Assembly: GCA_900549235.1 (NCBI GenBank)
Contig: URNT01000023.1
Coordinates: forward strand, 1 to 57,413
Source: an uncultured Clostridium sp.
GTDB lineage: Bacteria; Bacillota; Clostridia; Lachnospirales; Lachnospiraceae
Reading direction: 5' to 3'
Length of the DNA stretch: 57,413 bases
The translations under genes were made by a program, and so were the position numbers. Under the pieces are notes generated by a model. It saw only the letters and a list, made by a program, of their open reading frames with translations. It searched no databases and had not been told where the DNA came from. Shown here in pieces: positions 50,991 through 57,413 of the stretch; within the stretch, counting starts at the first letter, position 1; every line of letters begins with the position of its first letter.

Positions 50991-52503
50991 GGCTTTCTTC
51001 TCCCCTTCTTATCACCGGCACCCTTATGGTAATAGACGTGCCTCTGCCTTCTCCTCCGCTTTCTATCTTCATCACATCTTTTCGATTAAAATACAGTCTC
51101 AGCCGTTCCCGTACATTAGCAAGACCCACTCCATTGCCGGACTCCTTCCCATCCTCTGGGGAGCGGTATTCTTCACTCTGCAGGGCCCTTAAGGTTTCCG
51201 GCAAAATACCGGCGCCGTTGTCCCGGATGAAGATCACCACATCCCCATTTTCCTGATGAATAGAAAACCAGATCCGCTTTTCCCACTCCACCTCCCCAAG
51301 GCCGTGACGGAGGGCATTTTCGATCACCGGCTGAAGCACCATTCCGGGAAACAGGGCATCCAGGATCCGGTCATCAATTTCCTTATCCAGCCGGATCTCG
51401 TTGGAATAGCGCACATTCATAATATACATATAGCTGTCAATCAAGCCGATTTCCTCTCCCAGAGTGGAATCCTCCCCATTGCGCTTTAGCCGGTAGCGGA
51501 AGAAAGAGGACATATTTTCTATAAATGCGTAGGTCCGCTCCGCGTCCTCAAGCATGGCCAGCTGAAGCCCCGCATTTAAGGTATTAAAGAGAAAATGGGG
51601 ATTGATCTGGGCCTGATAATATTTAAGCTGGGCATCCTTTAGCAGATTTTCCATGGCAAGCTCCCTCTCTTTCATCTGGTGCTGAAGCTTCATGCTGTCC
51701 TTGGTTTCCTGGATATGGGCGTTGATGCTTACGATCATCTGGTTAAAGGCGGCTGTTACGGTGCCCACCTCATCTTCATTTTCAGGAGGATCCAGCGGAA
51801 CTTCAAAGTCTCCCTTCCCGATCCTTCTGGCCTTCTCCGCCAGGCTTTCAAGAGGCCGGGTGACAGCTCCGATCCCCGCGTAGAGAAGGATCATCAGACA
51901 GCAGGTCACCCCCACCAGCACTGCTGTCATAAATACCTTCAAGTAACGCAGGTACTGATACAATACCCCATAATTTTCTGAGTTAGCCTTAAAACGCAGT
52001 GTATCCAGTCCCTGGATATGAGCCAGGAGATAAGTATATATCTTCTGGATCTCCTTGTAATCTTCACGGTACTGGATCACATCATGGCTCTGCTTGGCCT
52101 TTACGGCGCTGTCGGAAAGCTCCAGATAGGAGATGGCCAGATTCCGTATATTTCGCTCCATCCGCCTGGCCGGATGGTCTGTAATGGTATCATCAATCCC
52201 TTCGATCATCCGGGCAAACTGCTCCCTGTTCTCTCCAAAGGACTCAAAGGCGTCCTGGCTGCGTACATTCAGGTACTGGTATATATCACGTTCCAGCCGG
52301 GTAAGAACCTGCTCCAGCTCTCCAAGCTGGATATTGGTGGCATATACCTGGTTCATATTTTCTACGGCAGTGTCCATTTTCCTGAATAGAAGCAGATTAA
52401 TCCCCAAAGACAGGGCCATAGTCACCATCACCGGCAGCAGGAGCTTAACACGCAGGGACTGATCTGCGATCACCCTACTGGGCCAGTTCCATTTTCTCCC
52501 CAT
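50965..52503 (-). CDS. Sensor histidine kinase, YesM/LytS-like
   Basis: This 512-residue membrane kinase has helices at about 19-40 and 190-213 around an extracellular helical sensor, a HAMP domain (about 210-265) and a His-kinase domain with the phosphorylated His303 in QAQINPHFLFN. The ATP-binding N-box is QPVIENALRHG; G-boxes are DNGAGI and GNGVGLANVRERL. It overlaps the binding-protein gene by 29 bases and the regulator by 26. Its extracellular part probably contacts that binding protein. Confidence 0.93.
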   Translation of the reverse strand: MGRKWNWPSRVIADQSLRVKLLLPVMVTMALSLGINLLLFRKMDTAVENMNQVYATNIQLGELEQVLTRLERDIYQYLNVRSQDAFESFGENREQFARMIEGIDDTITDHPARRMERNIRNLAISYLELSDSAVKAKQSHDVIQYREDYKEIQKIYTYLLAHIQGLDTLRFKANSENYGVLYQYLRYLKVFMTAVLVGVTCCLMILLYAGIGAVTRPLESLAEKARRIGKGDFEVPLDPPENEDEVGTVTAAFNQMIVSINAHIQETKDSMKLQHQMKERELAMENLLKDAQLKYYQAQINPHFLFNTLNAGLQLAMLEDAERTYAFIENMSSFFRYRLKRNGEDSTLGEEIGLIDSYMYIMNVRYSNEIRLDKEIDDRILDALFPGMVLQPVIENALRHGLGEVEWEKRIWFSIHQENGDVVIFIRDNGAGILPETLRALQSEEYRSPEDGKESGNGVGLANVRERLRLYFNRKDVMKIESGGEGRGTSITIRVPVIRRGEESHVQDTDRG

Positions 52504-53512
52504 TTTCCTTCTCCCTTCTGTGCCGGAACGCTTCCGCCCGGTCGATGAGCATGGTATCCACCTCAGTATAATAGCTGACCATATGGTGCTTTTTATAGGT
52601 CATCAAGGCCTCCATGCTCATACGCCCCATAGATACAGGGTCAATGGTAATGGTGGAATCAAGATCTCCCTGCTGGATGGCCTTTAAAATATCGTCAGAA
52701 AGATAGCTTCCGATCACCTTGATCCCATCCGGCAGACGGCCGTCACGGATCAGCTGACAGGTGGACTGAGTGATGACCTCATCCAGGCAGATCATAAGAT
52801 CCGGCACCTCCACGCGGCCCTGGATCATGTCCTGAATCACATCCTCCGCATTGTTAAGGCCCTGCTCGTCCCGGATGATCCGCAGGTCAAAGCGGATCTT
52901 ATCTGTCTGGACCGCTGTACGAAGCCCCTCCTGAAACCAGTCCCGGCTGGACTCATTGAAGCTGTCGCCCGGCACCAGGACAGTCACAAGACCTTCTCCA
53001 TCTTCCAGGAGCTTTAACACCCGCACACCGTATTCACGGCCCAGAAAAAAGTCATTGATCCCTACAAAACCCTGCCGCTTGGATCTGGGAACATCCTTCT
53101 GCATGGTGATCACAGGAATCCCGTTTTCACAGGCTTTATCAATCATGGCCTTATTTTCCTCCCCGTTCGCCGGGCAGAGAAGGATGCCGTCCACATTCTC
53201 ATAGACCGCCATATTAATGGCCTCCTCCATGGGAAAGTGATCCGTAAGCCCGGCACCTACCCGCTCCACATAGGCCCCGCTCTGCTCTCCTACCTCCACC
53301 GCTCCCTTATATACATCCTCCCAGAACTCTGTATCCGCCTCATCAGTGATCATGGCAATATGGTACTCATAGGAGCGGTACTCCCCTTCTCCCGGCGCAC
53401 TGTCCCGGAGCAAAAGCGAATATCCCGCCCCCAGCACGCCCAGGGAGGCCGCCATAAAAATCCCGGCCGCCCACAGGCGGCTGGGGTGTGGTTTTGTGTG
53501 TGGTGGTTTCAT
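52475..53512 (-). CDS. Membrane-anchored sugar-type periplasmic-binding protein, sensor partner
   Basis: This 345-residue protein has an N-terminal membrane helix (about 15-35) and no lipobox. A ribose/LacI-type binding fold begins at YHIAMITDEADTEFWEDVYKGA, with MAVYENVDGILLCPANGEE and GIPVITMQKDVP following. The start at 53512 has AAAAGGAA 8 bases upstream; an earlier ATG at 53545 is also in frame but has no clear site. The gene order binding protein, kinase, AraC regulator resembles XylFII-LytS-YesN sensing systems, where the binding protein presents a sugar to the kinase. Ligand unknown. Confidence 0.85.
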   Translation of the reverse strand: MKPPHTKPHPSRLWAAGIFMAASLGVLGAGYSLLLRDSAPGEGEYRSYEYHIAMITDEADTEFWEDVYKGAVEVGEQSGAYVERVGAGLTDHFPMEEAINMAVYENVDGILLCPANGEENKAMIDKACENGIPVITMQKDVPRSKRQGFVGINDFFLGREYGVRVLKLLEDGEGLVTVLVPGDSFNESSRDWFQEGLRTAVQTDKIRFDLRIIRDEQGLNNAEDVIQDMIQGRVEVPDLMICLDEVITQSTCQLIRDGRLPDGIKVIGSYLSDDILKAIQQGDLDSTITIDPVSMGRMSMEALMTYKKHHMVSYYTEVDTMLIDRAEAFRHRREKENGEKMELAQ

Positions 53513-53690
53513 AGCGTTAGGTTCCTTTTCGTTTGGTAGTTTCATTATATACAGGATAATAAGGAAATTCAACCTAAGCAGTATAAAATACAAATAGGCA
53601 AACCGTCCACATATCATATACCAAATATAGTTAATTAGGATTGTTAAACAGACTCAGCTGCTGGACTGACCTCCGGCAGTCGCTGATTGA

Positions 53691-53885
53691 TTAGAACGAA
53701 AGATCAATATGATATGTCTTACACATTTCTTTTAAAAGAACCGGATCCTCTGCCAGTAGAGGGATTTTTTCCGAATCGCCGTTTTGTGACATAGCCTGGA
53801 TAAGGCGGAGGAAGGACTTCTGGGTTTCCTGGCGGCCTTCTGCCTTTCCTTCCGCCCTGCCCTCCATGCGCTTATGGTCATTCAC
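53691..53885 (-). pseudogene. C-terminal remnant of an Rpn-family nuclease
   Basis: These 64 residues begin with a charged EGRAEGKAEGRQE stretch and end with LLKEMCKTYHIDLSF. This is the typical tail of Rpn/PDDEXK_2 transposase-like nucleases. The catalytic N-terminus is missing, and the reading breaks where the IS30-like relic begins. It is therefore probably a fragment left by insertion. Confidence 0.65.
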
Positions 53886-54241
53886 AACTTATTACAAGCA
53901 TTAGCTTTTCTGTTGGTGTAGGTGGTGGAGATGCTTCTATTAGTTTTTCTACAGGAACTCTTATTGCTGATGAAGTCAAAGGGAATCCTGCAAACACATG
54001 TAAAAATCCCCCTATGTCTGCAATGGCTGCGATAAGCCCAGACGCAAGTGCACAATCCAGACAAAGTATGATTACAATGCCAGGTCTGCTCACAGAATGT
54101 ATGAGGAACTCCGGGAATTGGAGCGCCTTGTCCGTCCACTGATCGAACAAGACCAGCCCCCCTATATGATCCTCACAAATCATCCTGAACTGGGCATCTC
54201 TTTTCCACAATGTCAAGTGATGAGTTGGCAAGTTTTAATTC
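53886..54241 (+). pseudogene. Decayed IS30-family transposase fragment
   Basis: In the plus frame from about 54007 to 54201 the sequence reads PPYVCNGCDKPRRKCTIQTK, then YDYNARSAHRMYEELRELER, and LVRPLIEQDQPPYMILTNHP followed by ELGIS. These are the zinc-like and middle segments of IS30-type transposases. A one-base shift just before (near 54006) and loss of the DDE domain after 54201 mark it as a relic. The segment 53886-54005 is in another frame and less certain. Confidence 0.65.
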
Positions 54242-54262
54242 GGGAAAATACCACAAAAATAA

Positions 54263-54284
54263 CCCCTCCCAATTAAGGGGAGGG
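54263..54284 (-). terminator. Terminator-like hairpin behind the recombinase relic
   Basis: CCCTCCC (54264-54270) pairs with GGGAGGG (54278-54284). On the minus strand a GGTTATTTTTG run follows. It fits the former terminator of the decayed recombinase. Confidence 0.6.
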
Positions 54285-54294
54285 CTATCTATCC

Positions 54295-54440
54295 TTTGTT
54301 ATATTTGCCTTAATTGTCCGGAATTCCACCAACAAAGTTAATAGATGATTTTGACATCCTGACCATCTGCCTTCCTGACCTCACCAATCAAAATCTGCTG
54401 ATGAGCTAGTGCAGCATCGTTTCATCAAGCTCTGTAACGA
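54295..54440 (-). pseudogene. C-terminal relic of a serine recombinase
   Basis: On the minus strand two frames together give IGEVRKADGQDVKIIY and NFVGGIPDN before a stop. That is the usual end of large serine recombinases of transposons (KIIYNFVG type). A frameshift between the two parts and in-frame stops upstream show decay. Confidence 0.55.
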
Positions 54441-54471
54441 TTACAGTTTAAGGGGTACATAGAAAAGTTAA

Positions 54472-54495
54472 TGGACAATTTTTCACAAATGTCCA
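54472..54495. promoter_or_regulatory. Imperfect palindrome upstream of the SDR/TetR/EFR1 module
   Basis: TGGACA (54472-54477) and TGTCCA (54490-54495) flank a 12-base A+T-rich centre, with partial symmetry (ATTTTTCACAAAT). It could be the operator of the TetR regulator encoded downstream. Another TGGACATT lies at about 54561. Confidence 0.4.
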
Positions 54496-54607
54496 CCTAT
54501 GGAGGTTTGCAGCTATCTGTTTATTGTAAGTTCACTTAATTTGTGCCATTATACATATATGGACATTCCTCCACAAAAAAACAATAGCACCACCGGAGGT
54601 TATTCAT

Positions 54608-55372
54608 ATGAACATTGCAATTATAACAGAAGCATCATCGGGGCTTGGCGCCCAATACGCCAAAACAGTAATCGAGCTTTATCCGCACTTAGATGAAATA
54701 TGGCTTATCGCAAGGAGAAAAGAACGTCTTGAAAAATTCTCCGAAGAGAATAAACAGATAACCATTCGCCCCGTTGCTTTGGATTTATCACAAAACAGCT
54801 CCTATGATGAATTAGAGCAGTTGCTTGTGAAAGAAAAGCCAAACATCAAAATACTGATAAACAATGCCGGTTTTGAAAGACCGGGTGCATTCGTTTCCAT
54901 GAAAAAGTTGGATATACTTTCTATAATTGACCTGAATGTTAAGGGCTTTACAATGATAAACAGAGTGTGCCTGCCGTATATGAAAGCGGGAAACCTCGGC
55001 ATTATGACCTGCTCAGTATCTTCTTTCTGTCCTGTGCCGAATCAGGCAGTGTATTCTGCGTCTAAAATCTATGTGAGATTTATGAGCAGAGCACTTAGAG
55101 AAGAAGTCAGAAAAGACAGCATAAATATTCTTGCCATGTGTCCCGGTAATATGGATACCGAGATGAACCCCAAAGGTGGAACAAGCCAGAGCGACAAGGT
55201 AGATAAGCTGCCGTTTTTGGATATGAAAAAGATAACAAGGAAATCCATACAGCTTGCAGGAAAAGGCCATGCACTTTATACACCCGGCGGGCTTTACAAA
55301 TTTTACAGATTTGCGTCTAAGGCTATGCCGTCTGCCTGGATGGTTAAAATTATAGGAAAGAGTTTTAACTAG
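54608..55372 (+). CDS. Short-chain dehydrogenase/reductase (SDR)
   Basis: This 254-residue Rossmann-fold oxidoreductase has the catalytic YSASK (Tyr/Lys) and a Ser in TCSVSSF, the NNAG motif (ILINNAGFE) and MCPGNMDTEM. The nucleotide-binding motif reads TEASSGLG where TGASSGLG is expected: the first glycine is Glu (codon GAA, one base from GGA). This may weaken cofactor binding. CGGAGG lies before the ATG. It starts a three-gene run with a TetR regulator and an EFR1 protein. The region is visibly more A+T-rich than the rest. Confidence 0.88.
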   Translation: MNIAIITEASSGLGAQYAKTVIELYPHLDEIWLIARRKERLEKFSEENKQITIRPVALDLSQNSSYDELEQLLVKEKPNIKILINNAGFERPGAFVSMKKLDILSIIDLNVKGFTMINRVCLPYMKAGNLGIMTCSVSSFCPVPNQAVYSASKIYVRFMSRALREEVRKDSINILAMCPGNMDTEMNPKGGTSQSDKVDKLPFLDMKKITRKSIQLAGKGHALYTPGGLYKFYRFASKAMPSAWMVKIIGKSFN

Positions 55373-55382
55373 GAGGAAAATG

Positions 55383-55970
55383 ATGAAGCTAGATCAGATT
55401 GATAAAAGCAAAAGCTTTATAAAGCGTCTGCTGAATGATTTTACAACAGGAATGTTTGAGCTTTTGCAGGAGAAAAAGCTAGAAAGTATCACGATTGCGG
55501 AACTTTGCGATAAAACAAATTATCCTCGCTCCACTTTCTATAACTACTTTGAAGATATCTATGCTTTGATGGATTATTGTTGGGAGTCAGTAAGTGAGCA
55601 AATAAAAATCACTGATTTTCAAAGTATCGAGCATGACAAAAGAACGCTTGTCCTGTTCGATATGGTTTACGATTATATGGAAGAAAACCGCCAGTCGATT
55701 GACAAGCTTTTAAAGCACAATCAAGAGGATGGTGCTATGCTGATGTCGCTTGACAGATACATCAAAAAGACCATTTATCATATGGTAACGGAGTGCCCCT
55801 TTTCTTACAAATATCCCGTGCCGTATGAAATTATTGTACAGCACTACAGCAACACGGTACAGATGATTTTATCAGTCTGCTTTTTGGATAAGTCGATCAC
55901 AAAGAAAGAAGCATTAGCCTATATGGACTTTCTGCTTGGAACACTTGAAAAGGAGAGTACACACAAATGA
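55383..55970 (+). CDS. TetR-family transcriptional regulator
   Basis: This 195-residue regulator has an N-terminal helix-turn-helix (about 15-60: SITIAELCDKTNYPRSTFYNYFEDIYALMDY) and a helical ligand domain. AGGAGG lies 6 bases before the ATG at 55383; an adjacent ATG at 55380 is in frame but close to the site. It sits between the SDR and the EFR1 genes and overlaps the latter by 4 bases. It probably represses this operon through the upstream palindrome. Confidence 0.88.
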   Translation: MKLDQIDKSKSFIKRLLNDFTTGMFELLQEKKLESITIAELCDKTNYPRSTFYNYFEDIYALMDYCWESVSEQIKITDFQSIEHDKRTLVLFDMVYDYMEENRQSIDKLLKHNQEDGAMLMSLDRYIKKTIYHMVTECPFSYKYPVPYEIIVQHYSNTVQMILSVCFLDKSITKKEALAYMDFLLGTLEKESTHK

Positions 55971-56716
55971 TCATATTTTTTAGTGCTACAGGTAACTCAC
56001 AATATGTGGCAAAGCAACTGGCAGAGGAAGGAGAAAGGCTTACCTCCATTCCCGATGCAATCGATAAGGGAATTTACGAACTTGATATTGAGCCGAATGA
56101 AAATGTGGGAATCATCTCTCCAACCTACAACTGGACGATACCAAGTATTGTAGAGGATTTTTTAGAAAAGCTAAAGCTGAATTATGCTACCAAGCCATAC
56201 ACTTACTATGTTGGTACTTTCGGCACGACAACGGGTGCGGCGGCGGCTATGGCAAATCGATATATGAAAGTAAAAGGCTGTCCTTTTGACGCAATGTTTG
56301 ATGTCAAAATGCCAGACACATGGACGCCAATCTTTGACCTTTCCGACAAAGAGCGTATAAAAGAAATCAATCGTCATGCCGACATACAGATCCAGCAATT
56401 AAAAGAACAGATTGCAAACAAAGTCACGGGAAAACATATGCATATCACCATGCCGTATGTTATGGGTGTTATCGGCAAGCAGATATATAATAACAAAACC
56501 CGTTGTACCAATAATCTCTCCGCCCTAGATACCTGCATTGGCTGTGGATTGTGTGCTAAAAAATGTCCTGTCCATGCGATTGAAATGCAGGATAAGCGTC
56601 CTGTCTGGGTAAAGGAAAAATGTGTCATGTGCTTAGGTTGTCTCCACCGCTGTCCGAAATTTTCCATTCAGTGTGGTGAGAAAACCAGGCTGCATGGGCA
56701 GTATCAGCATAGATAA
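55967..56716 (+). CDS. EFR1-family flavodoxin-ferredoxin protein
   Basis: This 249-residue electron carrier has an N-terminal flavodoxin fold (FFSATGNSQYVAKQLAEE; IISPTYNWTIPSIVEDFL; GTFGTTTGAAAA) and two C-terminal [4Fe-4S] motifs (CIGCGLCAKKCP near 193-204 and CVMCLGCLHRCP near 220-231). It overlaps the TetR gene by 4 bases. Such proteins pass electrons between FMN and clusters, here probably to the SDR partner or another reductase. Confidence 0.9.
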   Translation: MIIFFSATGNSQYVAKQLAEEGERLTSIPDAIDKGIYELDIEPNENVGIISPTYNWTIPSIVEDFLEKLKLNYATKPYTYYVGTFGTTTGAAAAMANRYMKVKGCPFDAMFDVKMPDTWTPIFDLSDKERIKEINRHADIQIQQLKEQIANKVTGKHMHITMPYVMGVIGKQIYNNKTRCTNNLSALDTCIGCGLCAKKCPVHAIEMQDKRPVWVKEKCVMCLGCLHRCPKFSIQCGEKTRLHGQYQHR

Positions 56717-56902
56717 TGCAGAAAAAACACCCAAGACGGGATTGTCAAGTTTTTTGTGTAAGTTTTAAGAAGAATTTTTAGGGGAGGGAGAACATCCCCA
56801 TTTACATTATTCACTTCTTTAACGAATTGTCTTGTTAAAGTTTACTGGTAAAACCATAATACGGATAGAAATTATATCGTTGTTATCTAAAAGCTGCCAT
56901 TA
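56717..56902. other. Gap with possible insertion-sequence end
   Basis: This A+T-rich gap follows the EFR1 gene. A GACGGGATTGTCAAG segment with the following TTTTTTGTGTAAG (56736-56763) has the look of an insertion-sequence end, but the other end is outside the window, so it cannot be confirmed. GGGGAGGG and CCCC around 56780-56800 may form a weak hairpin. Confidence 0.35.
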
Positions 56903-57413
56903 TCAATCCTCTACTGTCATCTGCTTTGTGTCATAGCGGTTATAGAGAAGCTCCGTCTTCATTCTAGCCCACATACTTTCACACCGTGCATTATCATGGC
57001 AGCGTCCTCCGGCACGGTTCATGCTTTGATGGATGTGCTTCTCCCGGATGGCCTGACGGTAGGTCTTGCTGGTATACTGCGTTCCATGGTCACTGTGGAT
57101 GATTGCACCTTCCAGTGCGGGATAAGCAGTCAAAGCATTTTCCAGTGTATGGACACACAGATCTGCTTTCATAGTTGTTTCCATTCCCAGTCCAAGGACA
57201 CTAAGATCCAAGCAGTCGAAAATCGCAGATACATACAGTTTTCCATTGGACGCCGGGATCTCCGTGATATCTGTAATACATTTTTCCAATGGGGCATTTG
57301 CATGAAAATCCCGTTTCAGCAGATCCTCCGATTTCATGGCTTCCCGATCTGCTTTTGTGATCCCATTCGGCTTTCTCTTTGGCCGATGGCTCAGACCCAT
57401 CTGGTTCATAACC
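56903..57413 (-). CDS. IS3-family transposase OrfB (partial)
   Basis: This is the integrase-core part of an IS3-family transposase that runs out of the window at its 5' side. It shows DITEIPASNGKLYVSAIFD (first Asp), IIHSDHGTQYTSKTY (second Asp) and NARCESMWARMKTELLY (Glu), i.e. the DDE catalytic set. The left OrfA and the start are missing. It lies at the edge of the A+T-rich SDR module and may have helped move it. Confidence 0.9.
   Translation of the reverse strand, partial: VMNQMGLSHRPKRKPNGITKADREAMKSEDLLKRDFHANAPLEKCITDITEIPASNGKLYVSAIFDCLDLSVLGLGMETTMKADLCVHTLENALTAYPALEGAIIHSDHGTQYTSKTYRQAIREKHIHQSMNRAGGRCHDNARCESMWARMKTELLYNRYDTKQMTVED
56903..57413 (-). mobile_element. IS3-family insertion sequence, partial
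   Basis: The transposase above defines this element; its inner end is somewhere between 56717 and 56902 and its other end lies beyond the window. Confidence 0.75.

Larger units (their letters stand above)
54242..54607. other. Gap with recombinase relic, terminator and palindrome
   Basis: This stretch has no intact gene. It holds a terminator-like hairpin (54263-54284), the minus-strand end of a decayed serine recombinase (about 54295-54440) and an imperfect palindrome (54472-54495) upstream of the SDR gene, whose ribosome site CCGGAGG is at the end. Confidence 0.7.

Noticed and set aside
53878..54231. 117-residue minus-strand reading frame
   Set aside because: It is antisense to the IS30 relic, whose plus-strand reading gives recognisable transposase segments; no good start site is present.

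Overview
The window looks like a chromosomal segment of a Gram-positive, strictly anaerobic Firmicute, most likely a gut-type Lachnospiraceae (Clostridium cluster XIVa). The reasons are strong AGGAGG ribosome sites, T-box, TPP and Mn-type riboswitches, a formate-lyase fermentation locus, MecA, YesM/YesN-type two-component proteins, clostridial-style lipoproteins and EFR1-type ferredoxins. Species cannot be told from the sequence. All calls rest on reading motifs, spacing and gene order; no database search was run.

Layout. 1-155 is the 3' end of a 23S rRNA with a terminator but no 5S gene directly behind it. 367-6358 is a glycerol-3-phosphate/glycerophosphodiester uptake operon (ugpC-A-E-B-Q plus a HAD phosphatase). 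6374-9953 is a TPP-riboswitch-controlled thiamine operon (thiC-thiW-thiM-thiE). 9950-16955 is a complete tryptophan operon (trpE-G-D-C-F-B-A) behind a Trp T-box; its trpD start is broken by a small deletion with frameshift. An Rpn-like nuclease gene, an ECF sigma/anti-sigma pair and a class I glutamine-amidotransferase-type peptidase follow.

20346-24300 is the pyruvate formate-lyase region. It holds a small 2[4Fe-4S] ferredoxin, the activase, a separate glycyl-radical domain protein and a PFL core that lacks that domain (a naturally split PFL), plus a DUF1858 redox protein. 24374-27650 carries MecA and a cluster of a kinase-like/P-loop-like fusion, a second P-loop-like protein and a small unknown protein. 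27852-31982 holds three envelope-directed enzymes (GH18-type hydrolase, lipoprotein phosphoesterase, CwlD-type amidase) with a MITE-like inverted repeat between the last two. 32040-40631 is a citrate-lyase locus: citXG and citC with a LysR regulator on the minus strand, and citD-E-F, a permease and a lactonase on the plus strand.

40750-44063 has two tRNA-Gly genes flanking a P-type ATPase under a yybP-ykoY (Mn2+) riboswitch. 44432-53512 is a branched-chain-amino-acid-type ABC transporter followed by a three-gene sensing chain (binding protein, sensor kinase, AraC-type response regulator). 53640-54450 is a graveyard of mobile-element relics (Rpn tail, IS30 transposase, serine recombinase). 54608-56716 is a more A+T-rich SDR/TetR/EFR1 module, and the window ends inside an IS3-family transposase.

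The most noteworthy items are the split PFL, the trpD deletion between 5-bp repeats, the kinase/P-loop-like cluster whose catalytic lysines are missing, the multi-hairpin leader of the ATPase gene, and the decayed mobile region.
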